Origin: Archivesica marissinica
Lineage: Eukaryota > Mollusca > Bivalvia > Venerida > Vesicomyidae
NCBI GenBank assembly: GCA_014843695.1
Contig: CM026394.1
Span: 37,464,738-37,528,737, forward strand
Direction of reading: 5' to 3'
DNA length: 64,000 bases
The notes beneath the pieces are model-generated. The model had not been told where the DNA came from. It saw only the letters and a program-made list of their open reading frames with translations, and ran no database searches. This document shows positions 1-11,132 of the stretch, one piece after another; the stretch's first letter is position 1; each line of letters opens with the position of its first letter. The position numbers were made by a program, and so were the translations under genes.

Positions 1-1
1 A

Positions 2-245
2 TTAATCCTTTCAACACCACAGACCTCTAAATTGGCTTACAAAAAAGTGTAGATCCAGATGAGCCGGCTCGTGACGAGCCGTCTCATCAGGATCTGCACT
101 TTTTTCAAGTAATATAACTATTTTTAGACAAAAAATTACCCATTTTGATAAATGAACTGATCCAAATGTAATTTTGTTGTTAATTTATTGGTCTAAAAAT
201 ATCATGGACCAGTCCATGTCAGTTACTTGGTGTTGAATGTGTTAA
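2..245 (+). mobile_element. piggyBac-like MITE, copy 1
   Basis: About 244 bp flanked by TTAA, with terminal inverted repeats of about 18 bp (TTAAYCCTTTCAACACCA, matching the reverse complement of the right end). Close to the left end is a strong hairpin centred on GGCTCGTGACGAGCC, bounded by AAAAAAGTG and CACTTTTTT. Inverted and direct copies lie at 1094-1337 and 40235-40476. TTAA ends followed by CCC are typical of piggyBac-type transposons; assignment to that superfamily is inferred, and there is no coding capacity. Confidence 0.75.
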
Positions 246-289
246 TATTGTTTTCGTAAGTATTTTAAAATTGAAAACTGTGGTAATAT

Positions 290-345
290 ACATCATGGAA
301 TTGAATTTCGTTACAACACAATTCTAATGAAATTCCATGACATAT
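290..345. repeat. palindromic repeat
   Basis: Near-palindrome of about 55 bp; its arms read CATGGAATTTCATTAGAATT-like toward a centre of GTTACAACAC. The same arms flank a short tandem array at 4207-4342, so this is a dispersed hairpin-forming repeat. Confidence 0.55.
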
Positions 346-444
346 TTTAACGTTATTTTCATCGCTAGCATTCATAGAATTCATCCCAATCTATAGTATT
401 CGGAATGAGAAATGACAGCCATAACAAATAGTAGCATAGTTAAT

Positions 445-697
445 AGCTGTCCGATTAGCGCAGTGGTTAGCGTGCTCACTTCTCACCAATGCAACCCGGG
501 TTCGATCCTCAGACCGGGAAGTATGTGAGATGGTACGGTGGTCGCCATATCGGACAGGTGGGTTTTCTCTAGGTACTCCGGTTTCCTCTCACACGAATGA
601 CCACATATACACTTTCATCCGCGCCAACGAGAGTAATTAATATAAGTTGTTAGAACTTGCTTAGCAATCGTTGTAAAATAAATAAAGTTTAAACTTA
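445..697 (+). mobile_element. tRNA-derived SINE (family C)
   Basis: The head has RNA polymerase III boxes: TAGCGCAGTGG (A box) and GGTTCGATCC (B box). The body contains a CCGGTTTCCTCTCACACGAA-type segment, and the tail is AT-rich (TAATATAAGTTGTTAGAAC through AAATAAAGTTTAAACTTA). Minus-strand copies lie at 37413-37662 and, in part, 61390-61531. The tail is shared with family D, suggesting a common LINE partner. Confidence 0.75.
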
Positions 698-1093
698 AGT
701 TAATGAAGAAAACAGCATCTATAGAAGCTATATTTGTTATGAAACAATGAGTGGCCATAGTACGATCATAACAGAATTAAATCAATATCAACAGAATAAG
801 TTCAATAACTGTGCTCAATCCTACTTCCAGGAAACAGATAAAAATGGCTCTAATAGAGCATGCCTTTCAGTGACATCTATGTAAACAAAACAACACTTTC
901 TGAGTCGTCTCTGTAAACAAAACAGCACCATCACTTCTTTTGATAATCGATTGCACATCTCAAAAAGTCATTAAAACCACAGGAACTTGAAAACAAAATT
1001 TTAATAGAGGGGGGTGTCCTAGGATAGAGGTACGAGACCTTTGGTGGCTTATGGATAACATTTCAAGTTCCTGTGTTAAAACGTAACATTCAG
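698..1093. other. no gene seen, between two MITE copies
   Basis: AT-rich stretch with no convincing exon, RNA gene or tandem repeat. It lies between two inverted copies of the same MITE. Confidence 0.4.
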
Positions 1094-1337
1094 TTAACCC
1101 ATTCAACACCAAGTAACTGACATGGACTGGTCCATGATATTTTTAGACCAATAAATTAATAACAAAATTACATTTGGATCAGTTCATTTATCAAAATGGG
1201 TAATTTTTTTTCTAAAAATAGTTATATTACTTGAAAAAAGTGCAGATCCTGATGAGACGGCTCGTCACGAGCCGGCTCATCTGGATCTACACTTTTTTGT
1301 AAGCCAATTTAGAGGTCTGTGGTGTTGAAAGGGTTAA
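1094..1337 (-). mobile_element. piggyBac-like MITE, copy 2 (inverted)
   Basis: Near-identical reverse complement of the copy at 2-245, bounded by TTAA on both sides, with the same internal hairpin. With copy 1 it forms a 1.3-kb inverted pair. Confidence 0.8.
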
Positions 1338-2665
1338 GTTTAATTTGTTCTATCCAATAAGTCCTATGCATAAAAGCCATACATGTAACTTGCTTTTTTG
1401 TTGAATGGTTAAAATTATTGTTGAGGGTAGCAGATACGGCTCCAGAATATTCTGTTATGGCGGTAGTGTAAACAGACAATCTCGGATGGGGGGGGGGGGC
1501 TAACTGACAGTCTCTATGGAGGGTCAATAATTATATATTTTTGGACATTGTACTTATTCATATGTGTATTCTGGTTTGTTTTGTGTGGGGGTGAGGAGAG
1601 GGATTGAGGGGTGTGAGTGGGGGGGGGAGTGCGTGATTGCATATTTTCTGGAGAGCATTGCAAATGTTTGGCTCCAACAAGAATCAACAGGTGATCAGAA
1701 TTTAAATCATTTGATCAGAATAATTCAGTATTAATTACTGAGTGGATACTGTTTAAACGTTCACATAAGATAATGCATGAAATGTTAACGTGCCTAAACA
1801 AAGAATGTTTTGTCAATGTGTGAATGTGTTTAAACAAAGGAATTTTTGTTGATATGCTTAAACGAGGTTTATTTACATATACAAATTTTAATTACAGTCG
1901 ATATACCATATGTAAATATAACATCAACAACATAAGCTATGTATAGCTTTTGACCGACCTATAGCTTTTTTGGTAAATTGATTTTCAAAATGGCCGCCAT
2001 GTCGACCATTATGGATCAGAATGTTTTTAGCTGTTTTTGATCAACTAGTTGCTCCAAGATTCCATACCAGATTTTATCAATAGGAACCGAGCCGTTTTAG
2101 AGAAGAAAATTCTTTTTCAAGATGGCCCCCATGGATGGTGGCCATTTTGAACTTCAGTTCGGTACCATTTATCCCTTTTCATCTGCTGGTTTCTTGGATG
2201 CTGCATACCACGTTTCATCAACATTCACTAAGTGGTTACTTTGATACAAATTTAGTAACAGGTTTATTTTATTTTCCATGATCATGTACATATGATTATT
2301 ATTATACAAGTTAAAATAGGAATTGGACAGAAAGCTATACAGCTTACAGTTGTGCCTCTCCTTATACAAATTGATTCCGAAACCTAAATCTAACAACATT
2401 ATCTCACTCCTGTGAAGAGACAATCGGTGCATTGGGGATCAAAGAAAGCAAGAAAACTAATAGGCTATATATGAGCGGTTCTTTACTTTACTTAGGTTTA
2501 CTTGGGTTGTTTCATAGTAGTCTAGCTAATAGTGAACTCTTCCTTTCTTGTCCTAGGAGCAGTCTAAAATGTGACATGTGTTTGCGTTAATTCATTTTAA
2601 TTGAATATGTATTTGAAACAAAGAATGTATATTAAACTATTATAATAAATGATTCAACAACTTAC
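1338..2665. other. probable intron of the midnolin-like gene; no exon seen
   Basis: Lies downstream (minus strand) of the midnolin-like splice donor, so it is probably intron. It holds poly-G tracts (about 1485-1499 and 1590-1630). The block at 1950-2215 has a motif of the type ATGGCCGCCATG and repeat-like character, but I cannot assign it to a family. No second midnolin exon was found. Confidence 0.4.
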
Positions 2666-2892
2666 CTGTCCTTATGCAAAAGACTCATGCGCTCCGCTTG
2701 CAGTCGGAGTTTTCGTGCCAGCGTGCACTTAATCCCTGCAACCGACTCCAAAGGCGAAACTGAAAGTTGATAGTGACCACCCGTTGTCGGACAAATTGTC
2801 AAGCGCAGTGGTTGTTGCACTGGTCTATTTGCAAAGTTAATCCTACGATTGTCACTGTTCATGGTCACATTAAATGTTCCTATGTATATCAA
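2666..2892 (-). CDS. MIDN: midnolin-like, first coding exon (ubiquitin-like domain)
   Basis: Exon of about 75 codons ending at a clean donor (CAG|GTAAGTTG on the minus strand; exon end at 2666, two bases of the next codon left over). The frame encodes the start of a ubiquitin-like fold: LRLTICPTTGGHYQLSV, then ESVAGIKCTLARKL, ending ERMSLLHKD. The pattern TTG-x-x-Y-x-L-x-V ... ER-x-x-LLHKD is characteristic of midnolin. In vertebrates midnolin is a nuclear protein that carries substrates to the proteasome without ubiquitin, and it is induced as an immediate-early gene. Two ATGs are possible, at 2892 and 2862; the second (MNSDNRR) is equally plausible and nothing decides between them. The next exons would lie left of the window or undetected within 1-2600. 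Identification rests on remembered family motifs, not a search. Confidence 0.7.
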
Positions 2893-3291
2893 TAATGGTG
2901 TTGAGTGTTCCCAGCACAGATTGCAAACTTCGCTAAATTCTGACAGGTCAAAACTACGCTAACAAACTGCGCGTGAGTACGCTATATTGCGATGAACTGT
3001 GCGTTATACTACATCATTCACAGACGAACCAATCAAATTATCCGGTGTATTGGACTCGCCCAGAAGGGGTGGTAGGTATACTTTGGTTTTCTATATTGCG
3101 GTATTTTAAATGGCATAATGCCTTTACGGGCAGTAAGATGAGCAGAACGTGGTGCTTTTAAATGTGTTTAAATAATCACGTACTCCGCGGATATTAATGC
3201 ACCCTTCAAATCAATATTTGATACACAGTTGATGACATGAAGCTACCCTACGTAAAAGTGGATTTTGTTATTGTCGATCAAAGGCCACGAT

Positions 3292-3314
3292 TGACGTCAA
3301 TGGGAGATCACGTG
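3292..3314. promoter_or_regulatory. CRE plus E-box upstream of the midnolin-like exon
   Basis: A full palindromic CRE, TGACGTCA (3292-3299), is followed 9 bases later by an E-box, CACGTG (3309-3314), about 400 bp upstream of the minus-strand ATG. CREs are known in immediate-early promoters. Functional linkage is inference; a few other TGACGTCA sites occur in the window (about 6212, 14785 and 39729). Confidence 0.35.
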
Positions 3315-3673
3315 ACTTTGTCTTTCTTCAATGAAAACGGTAGTAAAGGCGAAAACCTGGTATGTTATCACTTATTGGAGATTTCAAAAGTTTGTAAGTG
3401 TAGAATTGCAAAATATTACCCTGATTATATCAAATATTAAGAAGACATGTTGTGATTAATAGATGGTTGTGGTAATATATTATTTTAGGTGCTAACATTA
3501 TTCATAGACTGTATTTTAATTGCTTTTCATGTTTAAACCGACTTTTAATTCCTTAGAGCTAAGTTTTATTTAAGTTTTGATTCTATCATAGAACAATAGC
3601 TGTATGTTGAACAATAGCTGTAAACGGGAATGACTACATAAGCAATTCACTGAAAACCCTTAGATGGATCAGG

Positions 3674-3775
3674 CCGTGTGTATATGAAACAGTTGGCAGT
3701 TTATTATGGAAGTTGGTGCAATCAAGTACTGGTTAACCGCTGGAGACTGCCCAGGAAGGTGTTGTTAAGTATTTA
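3674..3775 (+). mobile_element. SINE family B fragment
   Basis: Matches the body of the SINEs at 14097 and 62703 (ATGAAACAGTTGGCAGTTT, GGTTAACCGCTGGA, CCAGGAAGGTGTTGTTAAG). Head and tail are missing. Confidence 0.6.
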
Positions 3776-3803
3776 AACTTCCGGCGATGTAGCCCAAAAT
3801 GGT

Positions 3804-4102
3804 ACAGACGGATCTGTAGTCCAGTGGTAACACGCTGGACTGGTAATCCAGGGATCGCAGGTTCGATCCCCCGTCTGACCTTAATAAAATTAACAGTCTT
3901 TCAGATGGGACGTTAAACCGAGGTCTCGTGTCGGTGCTTCACACCGTGCACTTAAAAGAACCAGAGGATACTCTGGAATGGGTCTCTGTCTGTATCATTG
4001 CACTATCCTCCAACATCTAAAATGACTAATCTCTTCAGGAGGCGTCGCTCGACGCTCATATGGGCAACCGGTAGCGACGATAAATAAACGTAAAACAAAC
4101 AC
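3804..4102 (+). mobile_element. tRNA-Thr-derived SINE (family A)
   Basis: Full-length copy of about 295 bp. The head folds like tRNA: GATCTGTAGTCCAGTGG, then the anticodon arm CTGGA-CTGGTAA-TCCAG (anticodon GGT, threonine), then the B box GGTTCGATCCC. The body includes CAGATGGGACGTTAAACCGA and TGCACTATCCTCC; the tail is GGGCAACCGGTAGCGACGAT followed by AAATAAACGTAAAACA. It is the commonest dispersed repeat here, with at least eleven copies or fragments. Confidence 0.85.
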
Positions 4103-4206
4103 AGTGCTTACACATGCATAGACATCACAATATAATTAATTATATAACCCTAATTCATTAAATATATATTCATGTGTTTTTTTTCTTATTTGTAACTGAA
4201 AAAACT

Positions 4207-4342
4207 ATGTCATGGAATTTCATTAGAATTGTGTCGTTACGACATAATTGTTACCAGCACAATCGTTACGACACAATCGTTACCAACACAATCGTTACGA
4301 CACAATCGTGCCGACACAATTCTAATGAAATTGCATGACATA
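4207..4342. repeat. palindromic arms enclosing a short tandem array
   Basis: Inverted arms (ATGTCATGGAATTTCATTAG and its complement) enclose about five imperfect copies of a unit of the type ACACAATCGTTACGAC. The arms match the palindrome at 290-345, so the array appears to have grown from the centre of that hairpin. Confidence 0.6.
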
Positions 4343-4382
4343 TGTGACTGTTAATTTCACTGTTAGTGTGTAATGAGTCAAG

Positions 4383-4508
4383 TACTCTGGAATGGGTCTC
4401 TGTCTGTCTCATGCACTATCCTCCAAAATCTAAAATAACTAATCTCTTCAGGGGGCGTCGCTCATATGGGCAACCGGTAGCGACGATAAATAAACGTAAA
4501 ACACACAA
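4383..4508 (+). mobile_element. SINE family A, 5'-truncated
   Basis: The 3' half only, from ACTCTGGAATGGGTCTC through the GGGCAACCGGTAGCGACG tail, ending in ACACACA. Confidence 0.75.
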
Positions 4509-4519
4509 AGCATCATTTC

Positions 4520-4774
4520 ACAGACGGATCTGTAGTCCAGTGGTAACACGCTGGACTGGTAATCGATAGGATCGCATGTTCGATCCCCCGTCTGACCCTA
4601 ATATCTGATCCCTCAGATGGGACGTTAAACCGAGGTCTCGTGTCGGTGCTTTACACCCTGCACGTAAAAGAACCAGATTAAGAGACTCTGGAATGGTTCT
4701 CTGTCTGTATCATTGCGCTATCCTCCAAAATCTAAAATGACAAATCTCGTCAGGAGGCGTCGCTCATATGGGCA
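4520..4774 (+). mobile_element. SINE family A, 3'-truncated
   Basis: Thr-tRNA-like head and body are present; the copy stops at CATATGGGCA, before the terminal tail. Confidence 0.75.
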
Positions 4775-5155
4775 CATACGACATACTTCGCCATTAAAAT
4801 AAATGCTCTCTGGAAATCATCTGAGATAAATGTATCATAACCCGCGAATGGGACTTGTTTACTGATAGTTTCAGTAATTTGTTGCCGTCGTGGATGAAGT
4901 AAACAAACAATGCGATCCAGTATGGTCACGTGCGATAATTGGGGCGGGAATTAGCTGATAGCTAAGATTATATCTAATTGATAGTGTATTGCCCTACAAA
5001 TAAACCAATCTACCGAGAGATAATTGGAGCATAGCATCATTACTGGGAGTGTGGCATTGCTGTAATTAATAGGATAATAACAGACTGTGTGAAAGCAACT
5101 GTTATTCACGTTCACTAAAACTATCAAATTTTAGTAAGTCCAAGGTGATCAACGA

Positions 5156-5445
5156 ACAGACGGATCTGTAATCCAGTGGTAACACGCTGTACTGGTAATC
5201 CATGGATCGCAGGTTCGATCCCCCGTCTGACCCTAATAAAATTAACAGTCTTTCAGATGGGACGTTAAACCGAGGTCTCGTGTCGGTGCTTTACACCGTG
5301 CACGTAAAAGAACCAGAGGAGATTCTGGAATGGGTCTCTGTCTGTATCATGCACTATCCTCCAAAATCTAAAATAACTAATCTCTTCAGGAGGCGTCGCT
5401 CATATGGGTAACCGGTAGCGACGATAAATAAACGCAAAAAAAAAA
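5156..5445 (+). mobile_element. SINE family A with perfect target-site duplication
   Basis: Full-length copy with an A-rich end, flanked by the 11-bp direct repeat GTGATCAACGA at 5145-5155 and 5446-5456. This fixes both ends of the family and shows LINE-type retrotransposition. Confidence 0.9.
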
Positions 5446-5456
5446 GTGATCAACGA

Positions 5457-5889
5457 TAGATACTATTCTATTAGACCAGCAATGTCCAAGTTTGGAGCCG
5501 CATTTCTCTAAATACACGTTAATAAGAGAACTAGGATTGTTCACAAGTCTAATCCAAACGTTTCAGTAATGATCCTTCGCAACAAGAGAATGGGGGAGTC
5601 TACCAAACTCAAAAATATACTAGAGGACATAAATGTGTTTTACATGAAAAACAATAACTACATGTAACATATAAATATATAGTTTTAAACATTTTGGAAT
5701 ATTTTTAGTTGTTCAGTTTGTGTTTTGTAATAAAGATGTGATATATCTTTGATGGAATCCTTCGTATTTCGTTTTCATGTAATAATAATCATATAATGTA
5801 GGTGTGCGTGTTCTATGTCCTCTAGTATAGCATTGATAGGTGTCTGTTTTCGGAGTCCAAGAATCCGCTTACAGACATTAGGCCTAATG
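5457..5889. other. no gene seen
   Basis: AT-rich sequence with no recognisable exon, tRNA head or inverted repeat. Confidence 0.4.
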
Positions 5890-6103
5890 TGAAGTGATCA
5901 ATTTCATGAAAATTCAGCACCATGATGTGTGGGGGATAATCATAGAACTTTGTTTTGCTGTCAAAACTTATTTTATCGGAAAGAGAAAATAAACTATTGT
6001 ATGCCCTCAGAGCATGCTCAGAAACCAATTTGACATCATTTGACGTAATGCCCGTATGTGACAAATTTACACCCAACATAATTGAACTTGTCAACAAATT
6101 CAA
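5890..6103 (-). pseudogene. LINE reverse transcriptase relic (weak)
   Basis: A short open stretch reads LGVNLSHTG, then SEHALRAYNSLFSLSDKISF and KTKF. This resembles the region just after the palm domain in non-LTR reverse transcriptases (LG-x-x-L-S-x-x-G ... A-x-x-A-x-x-SL ... K-x-K-x-F). The resemblance ends abruptly after KTKF. It could be chance. Confidence 0.35.
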
Positions 6104-6880
6104 CAGTTACATTATTAATACGTGTAAGCTATCCATATTTCGAATGTCTTTCCTTTTTCAAAAACACAGACATCGGTTTTAGAATACCTTTTTTAATGAA
6201 TAGCCGTCAGTGACGTCATGTCTCTTGTGGTGTCATTTGTGGTAATTTAAACACAACGTTCTAGCTCCAATTAGCTCACGATTGAATCGTTTTCTATCAT
6301 AAAAGCACGTTTCCGCTTAAAATAAACAGAACATTTGTTTGTTTAAGTGAATGATCGAATAATATTTCACCCATGAACATAGACACCTATTAATGTAAAA
6401 CACAATTCGATCATAACAGAAACATATAACATTTTATATCCTCTTAGTATTGCTGGAGATCAACTCGTGTGTGCGTGCGTGGCGTACGTACCATGCGCGC
6501 GTACATACGCTCGCGTGCGCGTGTGTTTATTCTTAAATGATTTGTTTTGGGTCACCATATATATAGGTGGTAGCTAGACTGTTTATCTCGATCTGACATT
6601 GAGAAACCCTACATATCACACTTTGACAGGAAATTGTATTGTGTAGGAGGTCATAATTCCGTATTTGCATACTTACTTCAGATTTGAAGACTCTTCAGAC
6701 AGTGTATCCTCATGTATGCCAGCACGATATTAGCTTTTTCTGTATTTCTATTGTTTCGAAACAGGTCCGTCTGTAACCAAGTGATAGTATGGTATTGGCT
6801 ATACAATACTAACTTTTAGTTAGCGCTTTATTACGAATAATAGTGTCTATAAATAGTGCATAGGCGTACGACAATAATGT
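6104..6880. other. no gene seen; alternating purine-pyrimidine tract
   Basis: No coding signal. Positions about 6465-6526 are almost strictly alternating purine-pyrimidine (GTGTGCGTGCGTGG, GCGCGCGTAC, CGTGCGCGTGTG), a Z-DNA-prone tract. Confidence 0.45.
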
Positions 6881-6894
6881 ACACCGTTGACCGC

Positions 6895-7189
6895 ACATAC
6901 AGATCTGTAGTCCAGTGGTAACACGCTGGACTGCTAATCCAGGGATCGCAGGTTCGATCCCCCGTCTGATACTAATAAAATTAACAGTCTTTCAGATGGG
7001 ACGTTAAACCGAGGTCTCGTGTCGGTGCTTTACACCGTGCACGTAAAAGAACTAGAGAAGACTGGAATGGGTATCTGTCTGTATCATTGCACTATCCTCC
7101 AAAATCTAAAATGACTAGGCCCTAATATCTTCCGGAGGCGTCGCTCATATGGGCAACCGGTAGCGACGATAAATAAACGTAAAACACAC
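6895..7189 (+). mobile_element. SINE family A with target-site duplication
   Basis: Full-length copy flanked by the 14-bp direct repeat ACACCGTTGACCGC at 6881-6894 and 7190-7203; it ends in AAACACAC. Confidence 0.88.
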
Positions 7190-7263
7190 ACACCGTTGAC
7201 CGCCATTTGCACGGTGCCCCGCAGGTAAATAACTACGAGCTTAAGTTGTAAGTTGACCATATG

Positions 7264-7490
7264 AGGCCCCCGTGGCGGAGTGGTTCCATTGGTTTTATAT
7301 ATCTTACTCCTTGTAGTTGTATGTTCCCACTGGTGGTGTCCAATTCCATCATATGAGGAAACTATGCAGCTGGTTTGTGGACGGTCGGTGGTTCTACCAG
7401 GATCCCCCCAACCCACCGTGCCTGAAATACTGTTGGAAGTGGCACCCATGCCCTTCTTCCATCACTAGATGTAGAGAAACATAAGATGAA
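7264..7490 (+). mobile_element. tRNA-derived SINE (family E)
   Basis: tRNA-like head CCCCGTGGCGGAGTGGTTC, then the body AGCTGGTTTGTGGACGGTCG and GTGGTTCTACCAGG, then TGCCTGAAATACTG. A minus-strand copy is at 63690-63900. The body is the source of the 48-bp satellite at 48578-49995. Confidence 0.65.
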
Positions 7491-7599
7491 AGGCTGCACA
7501 ATATATCTACTTTCATAAACCTATAATGCCACCATTATAAGTTGAAATGAACTTAAAAATGAAATGCACAGCTGCTTGCACCAAAGTCTAAGCCTAGTG

Positions 7600-7790
7600 T
7601 GACGTCCGTGGTCCACTGATATAGCGTCAGATTTGGAATCGAACGGTCTCGGGTTCGATACTCGGTCAGGCCACATATGTATTGTCATTGAGCAAGGCAC
7701 CTCACACACACACATTACTTGGTACTGGTTAACCGCTTAGGTCGGCTATGCCTGCCCAGGAAAACATGTCTACGTCGCCACAAGAGGTTT
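7600..7790 (+). mobile_element. tRNA-like SINE, unclassified
   Basis: Possible A box (GTGGTCCACTGATATAGCG) and a B box (GGGTTCGATAC), followed by ACTGGTTAACCGCT and GCCTGCCCAGGA, which resemble the family B body. Boundaries are uncertain. Confidence 0.45.
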
Positions 7791-8010
7791 GACATTAATG
7801 GAACATACATACACACATACAACCCATTCGAACGTTCTTTACCACATGCAAAGCATACGTCGGGGTTAAGCATTTACTCCAATGTTCGTTCTTCTTGGTA
7901 AAATACAATGAAATACATACAAAACAATTGGTTGGAAATTATTATCAGCAACCTGACGTCCCACTTGTAACATGTAACATATGGTCTTCTGTTTATGTGT
8001 ACTTATCCGC

Positions 8011-8661
8011 ATATACACTTAGGGCCACTTGTAACCCGACACTTATATAATTCGGTATTATTGCATTATTTGTGAAAGGATTTTGTTCACATTTTCACGT
8101 TTGGACCAAGAATAAATCAACATGTCATACGTACATACTAGAAATTTCTTTTTAATTCATCAACAATAAGGTATAAAACTTAACAAATAACAAACATCAC
8201 TGTATTATCAAAATTCACAAAATAATGACACAACGCAAAATCCGAACAATGTGAAAAGTCACCCAATACAATCTGTATGCCGAGAAACTAATATCTAGTG
8301 TGTCCTTCCATGTCTCTTACGTCGTGCACACACCTGTATCACAGGTGAACGATATGATCATTTTTGTTCAGATAATGTAGCAGAATAACATAATCTATAA
8401 TTTCAAATTAATATATTGAACCATGATTTGAAAAGTGTCTGGTCTTGCGCTGTGTTATTTTGTGAATTTTGATTTTACAGTGTTGTTTGTTATTTGTTAA
8501 GTTTTGTACCTTTTTGTTCATCAATTGAAAAGAAATTTCTTGTATACACTTATGATGTGTTGATTTATACATAGTCCAAATTAGAACGAAATTCTTTCAC
8601 AAATAATCCAATTATAGCGATTTATTTAAGTGTCGGGTTACAAGTGGCCCTAAGTGTATAT
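8011..8661. mobile_element. long-TIR fold-back MITE
   Basis: Two inverted arms of about 230 bp (8011-8256 and 8437-8661) around a 180-bp spacer. Ends read ATATACACTTAGGGCCACTT and the complement. TA at the ends suggests a Tc1/mariner-type target site, which is inference. No coding capacity. Confidence 0.75.
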
Positions 8662-9151
8662 TATGTTGATGCTATGTAATTACGAGGAATAAAAACAATG
8701 CAAAAAATGCATTTTCAAGACAGGCACCTGCTGAATAGTTGTGGTTTTTTGGATAAATTAAGATGTGATATGAAATAGCGAGACAATTACAACGTGAATG
8801 TATGATAAACTGTGATAACTATCGATGAACCACGGAACCATGTGAGCGTGTATGATTTCAGGTAACCAGTGTTTCTGTATTATATTCAACGATTGCTTGC
8901 TACTTTTCAGTTACATTTGGATACCTAGCTATGGGTAGATTTTAGTTCCATTAACATATTTAATTAAGACTGAAGCGCTGCTCATGTTAAGTCGTTAGCA
9001 CCTTAATCTTTACAGTCAGGCAACAGTCATATTGGTGTCATTCAGTCATTGGATAGTATTTAGAGATGACTGTTTGCACCCTTATAGTTTCGTGCACGAG
9101 ATTTCGCGCCACTTGAATGAATTTTGTTGTCACCTGTCGAATATTTTGAAT
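8662..9151. other. no gene seen
   Basis: Unremarkable AT-rich sequence between two fold-back elements. Confidence 0.4.
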
Positions 9152-9397
9152 CTTGAATCGAAAATTTGTAGTAGTGTTCTGTGGAAAATTTGAGCTTTTA
9201 TAATTATTTCGGTTTGCAACTAGATATGATATGGTCAAAGTAAATTTTTCAAATGAAAAGCCACTAAAGCGGACCCGTAAAGGGCCGAACTAACGTTTTA
9301 ACTAACGTATTCCTTTTTGATTATTCCATATTAATATGTTGCAAACCGAAATAATTATAAAAGCTCAAATTTCCTACTACAAATTTTCGATTCCAGA
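9152..9397. repeat. inverted repeat
   Basis: Arms of about 60-70 bp (9152-9220 and 9341-9397; for example TTATAATTATTTCGGTTTGC and its complement) around a 120-bp spacer. The right arm lacks about 13 bases. Probably a small fold-back MITE. Confidence 0.6.
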
Positions 9398-11132
9398 CCT
9401 ACATACGTAGTTGTTATGTTCTCACATATCTGTTGGATTTAGAAAAGAAAATACTTCATGTTGGTAATGTATTTGCTCCAAAATGTGTAATTAGCCTAAG
9501 TTTATATTTACGTCACCAGTGAAGCTGTCTACTTGCATGTCACATGGCATAGAGCGCGCAAGCACAACTGCATATGTGTAGTGATAAAACCCGTCAATGT
9601 AACGCCAATAGAATATACTGTCTGGGATCATGCTGCTCCCAATTCAGTAGTGGGGCGACCATCCCCTACCCAGCGGGTCCTCAGGTGGCGGATAGGGGAA
9701 CGGCCCTCAGATATGGGGGTTTGCTGTGAATTAAATAAGCAGACCCGGACCATATGGCGGTGTACCTACCAGGACGGGGCAGGATAGCACATGGCAAAGC
9801 TACTCCTATTAAATACTCCACGTGTCCTACAACGGGTGCATCAGGCGAATGTATGGGCCGCCTTAAAAGTCCTAGCCTAAGGGTGAGGTAACCCCAACAG
9901 AAACCTCGAATGCTGAAGCCGGAAGTACTGGGCCGCACGGCGCATTCTAATAAACCACGGTACTACGCATAAACTCAAAATGGCGAACGACAAGAAGAAG
10001 ATATACTGTGTCCTGTTCAGACATCGTTGCATGGCGATACATGTGTTTTGAACATGACCAATGTCCACGTAGCAGAACATTGGTGTCCGAAGACCTTGTC
10101 ATTCAAGACAAATGGATTATAAAACTGAGTAGACTGGCTAATACATTTATTTAAAGTCGCCACCGCATAAGTGCATTTAGGCGACTGAGTTTTCTAAGAT
10201 GATTAAAAAAACTGAGTTCCAACTGGGTTCTGGCTTTTGTTCATGGACGCAGCGAGAACTTCATTGGCGTAGCTGTTGTGTGACTGAAGCCCGGGACGGA
10301 TCGCGGGGTATTAAAACTATTAGCTACGCCGTGTGCTCCCTATATTAGACTGCACTGTGAGTGTTAACAAAACATGTATAGTGCCATTTTCACCAAGCAT
10401 ATTGACTGGCTTCTTGAATGCCACTCGATACACGTTTCACTGTGTGTTTTGGAGGGGCTGTGGTTTTGGTCGTTCTTTGTTTAGGTTAATACAAATGTAC
10501 ATGTAAATGTGAAATACTAGAAATATGTGAAGTGCATGAATCCTTTTTATATGGATTGTGAAGCTGGTGTAAATATAACCATACCTAGTAAATGCACGTA
10601 AACCGAACTTGCGGCATACAGCGCTCCCATTAATAGCATGAGTACACAAGCTGACTGTACTTTATTACTTATTTTGACACGCATAACGGCCTAATTTACA
10701 GGTGTGCCACATTACCTGTTGTTAAATATAATATTCTACGTTTTGTTTTATTACACGAACTCACCGGCTTCAACGTTAATGAACGCGGTGCACAATGAAG
10801 CTACATTTGGAAACCGTGCAATTCCTACCGCGTTTGTGGTTGGTTTTAGACAGCGCATACCACATCGTGATTAGAACGGAGAACTTCATCGTCTAATTTG
10901 AAAAACAAATAGCTCTGCCTGTCGGATATTCTGATAACCTGCATTTTTGCTGAACAGTTTATGGAGATAATCTCAATAAGCTTTAAGCTTTCGATTAAAT
11001 CCATTCTCATTCTGTATTTTATTTAATCATATTTTATTGCAAATCAATAGTACATATGTCATACACATAAAGATACAATACATAGCATGAACATACAAAT
11101 GGTTTGGGCCACAAGTTTTAGCAACATTAGAG
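9398..11132. other. no gene identified; GC-rich block and repeat fragment
   Basis: Positions 9620-9990 are more GC-rich than the surroundings and read like part of a mobile element, but I cannot name it. Positions 10151-10205 carry a fragment (TTAAAGTCGCCACCGCA ... GGCGACTGAG) of the dispersed repeat at 37711 and 47519. The rest shows nothing. Confidence 0.4.

Noticed and set aside
445..520. Functional tRNA gene
   Set aside because: It is the head of a dispersed SINE with a conserved non-tRNA body and tail.
3804..3900. Functional tRNA-Thr gene
   Set aside because: The tRNA-like head is joined to a SINE body and repeated many times; the acceptor stem is not preserved.
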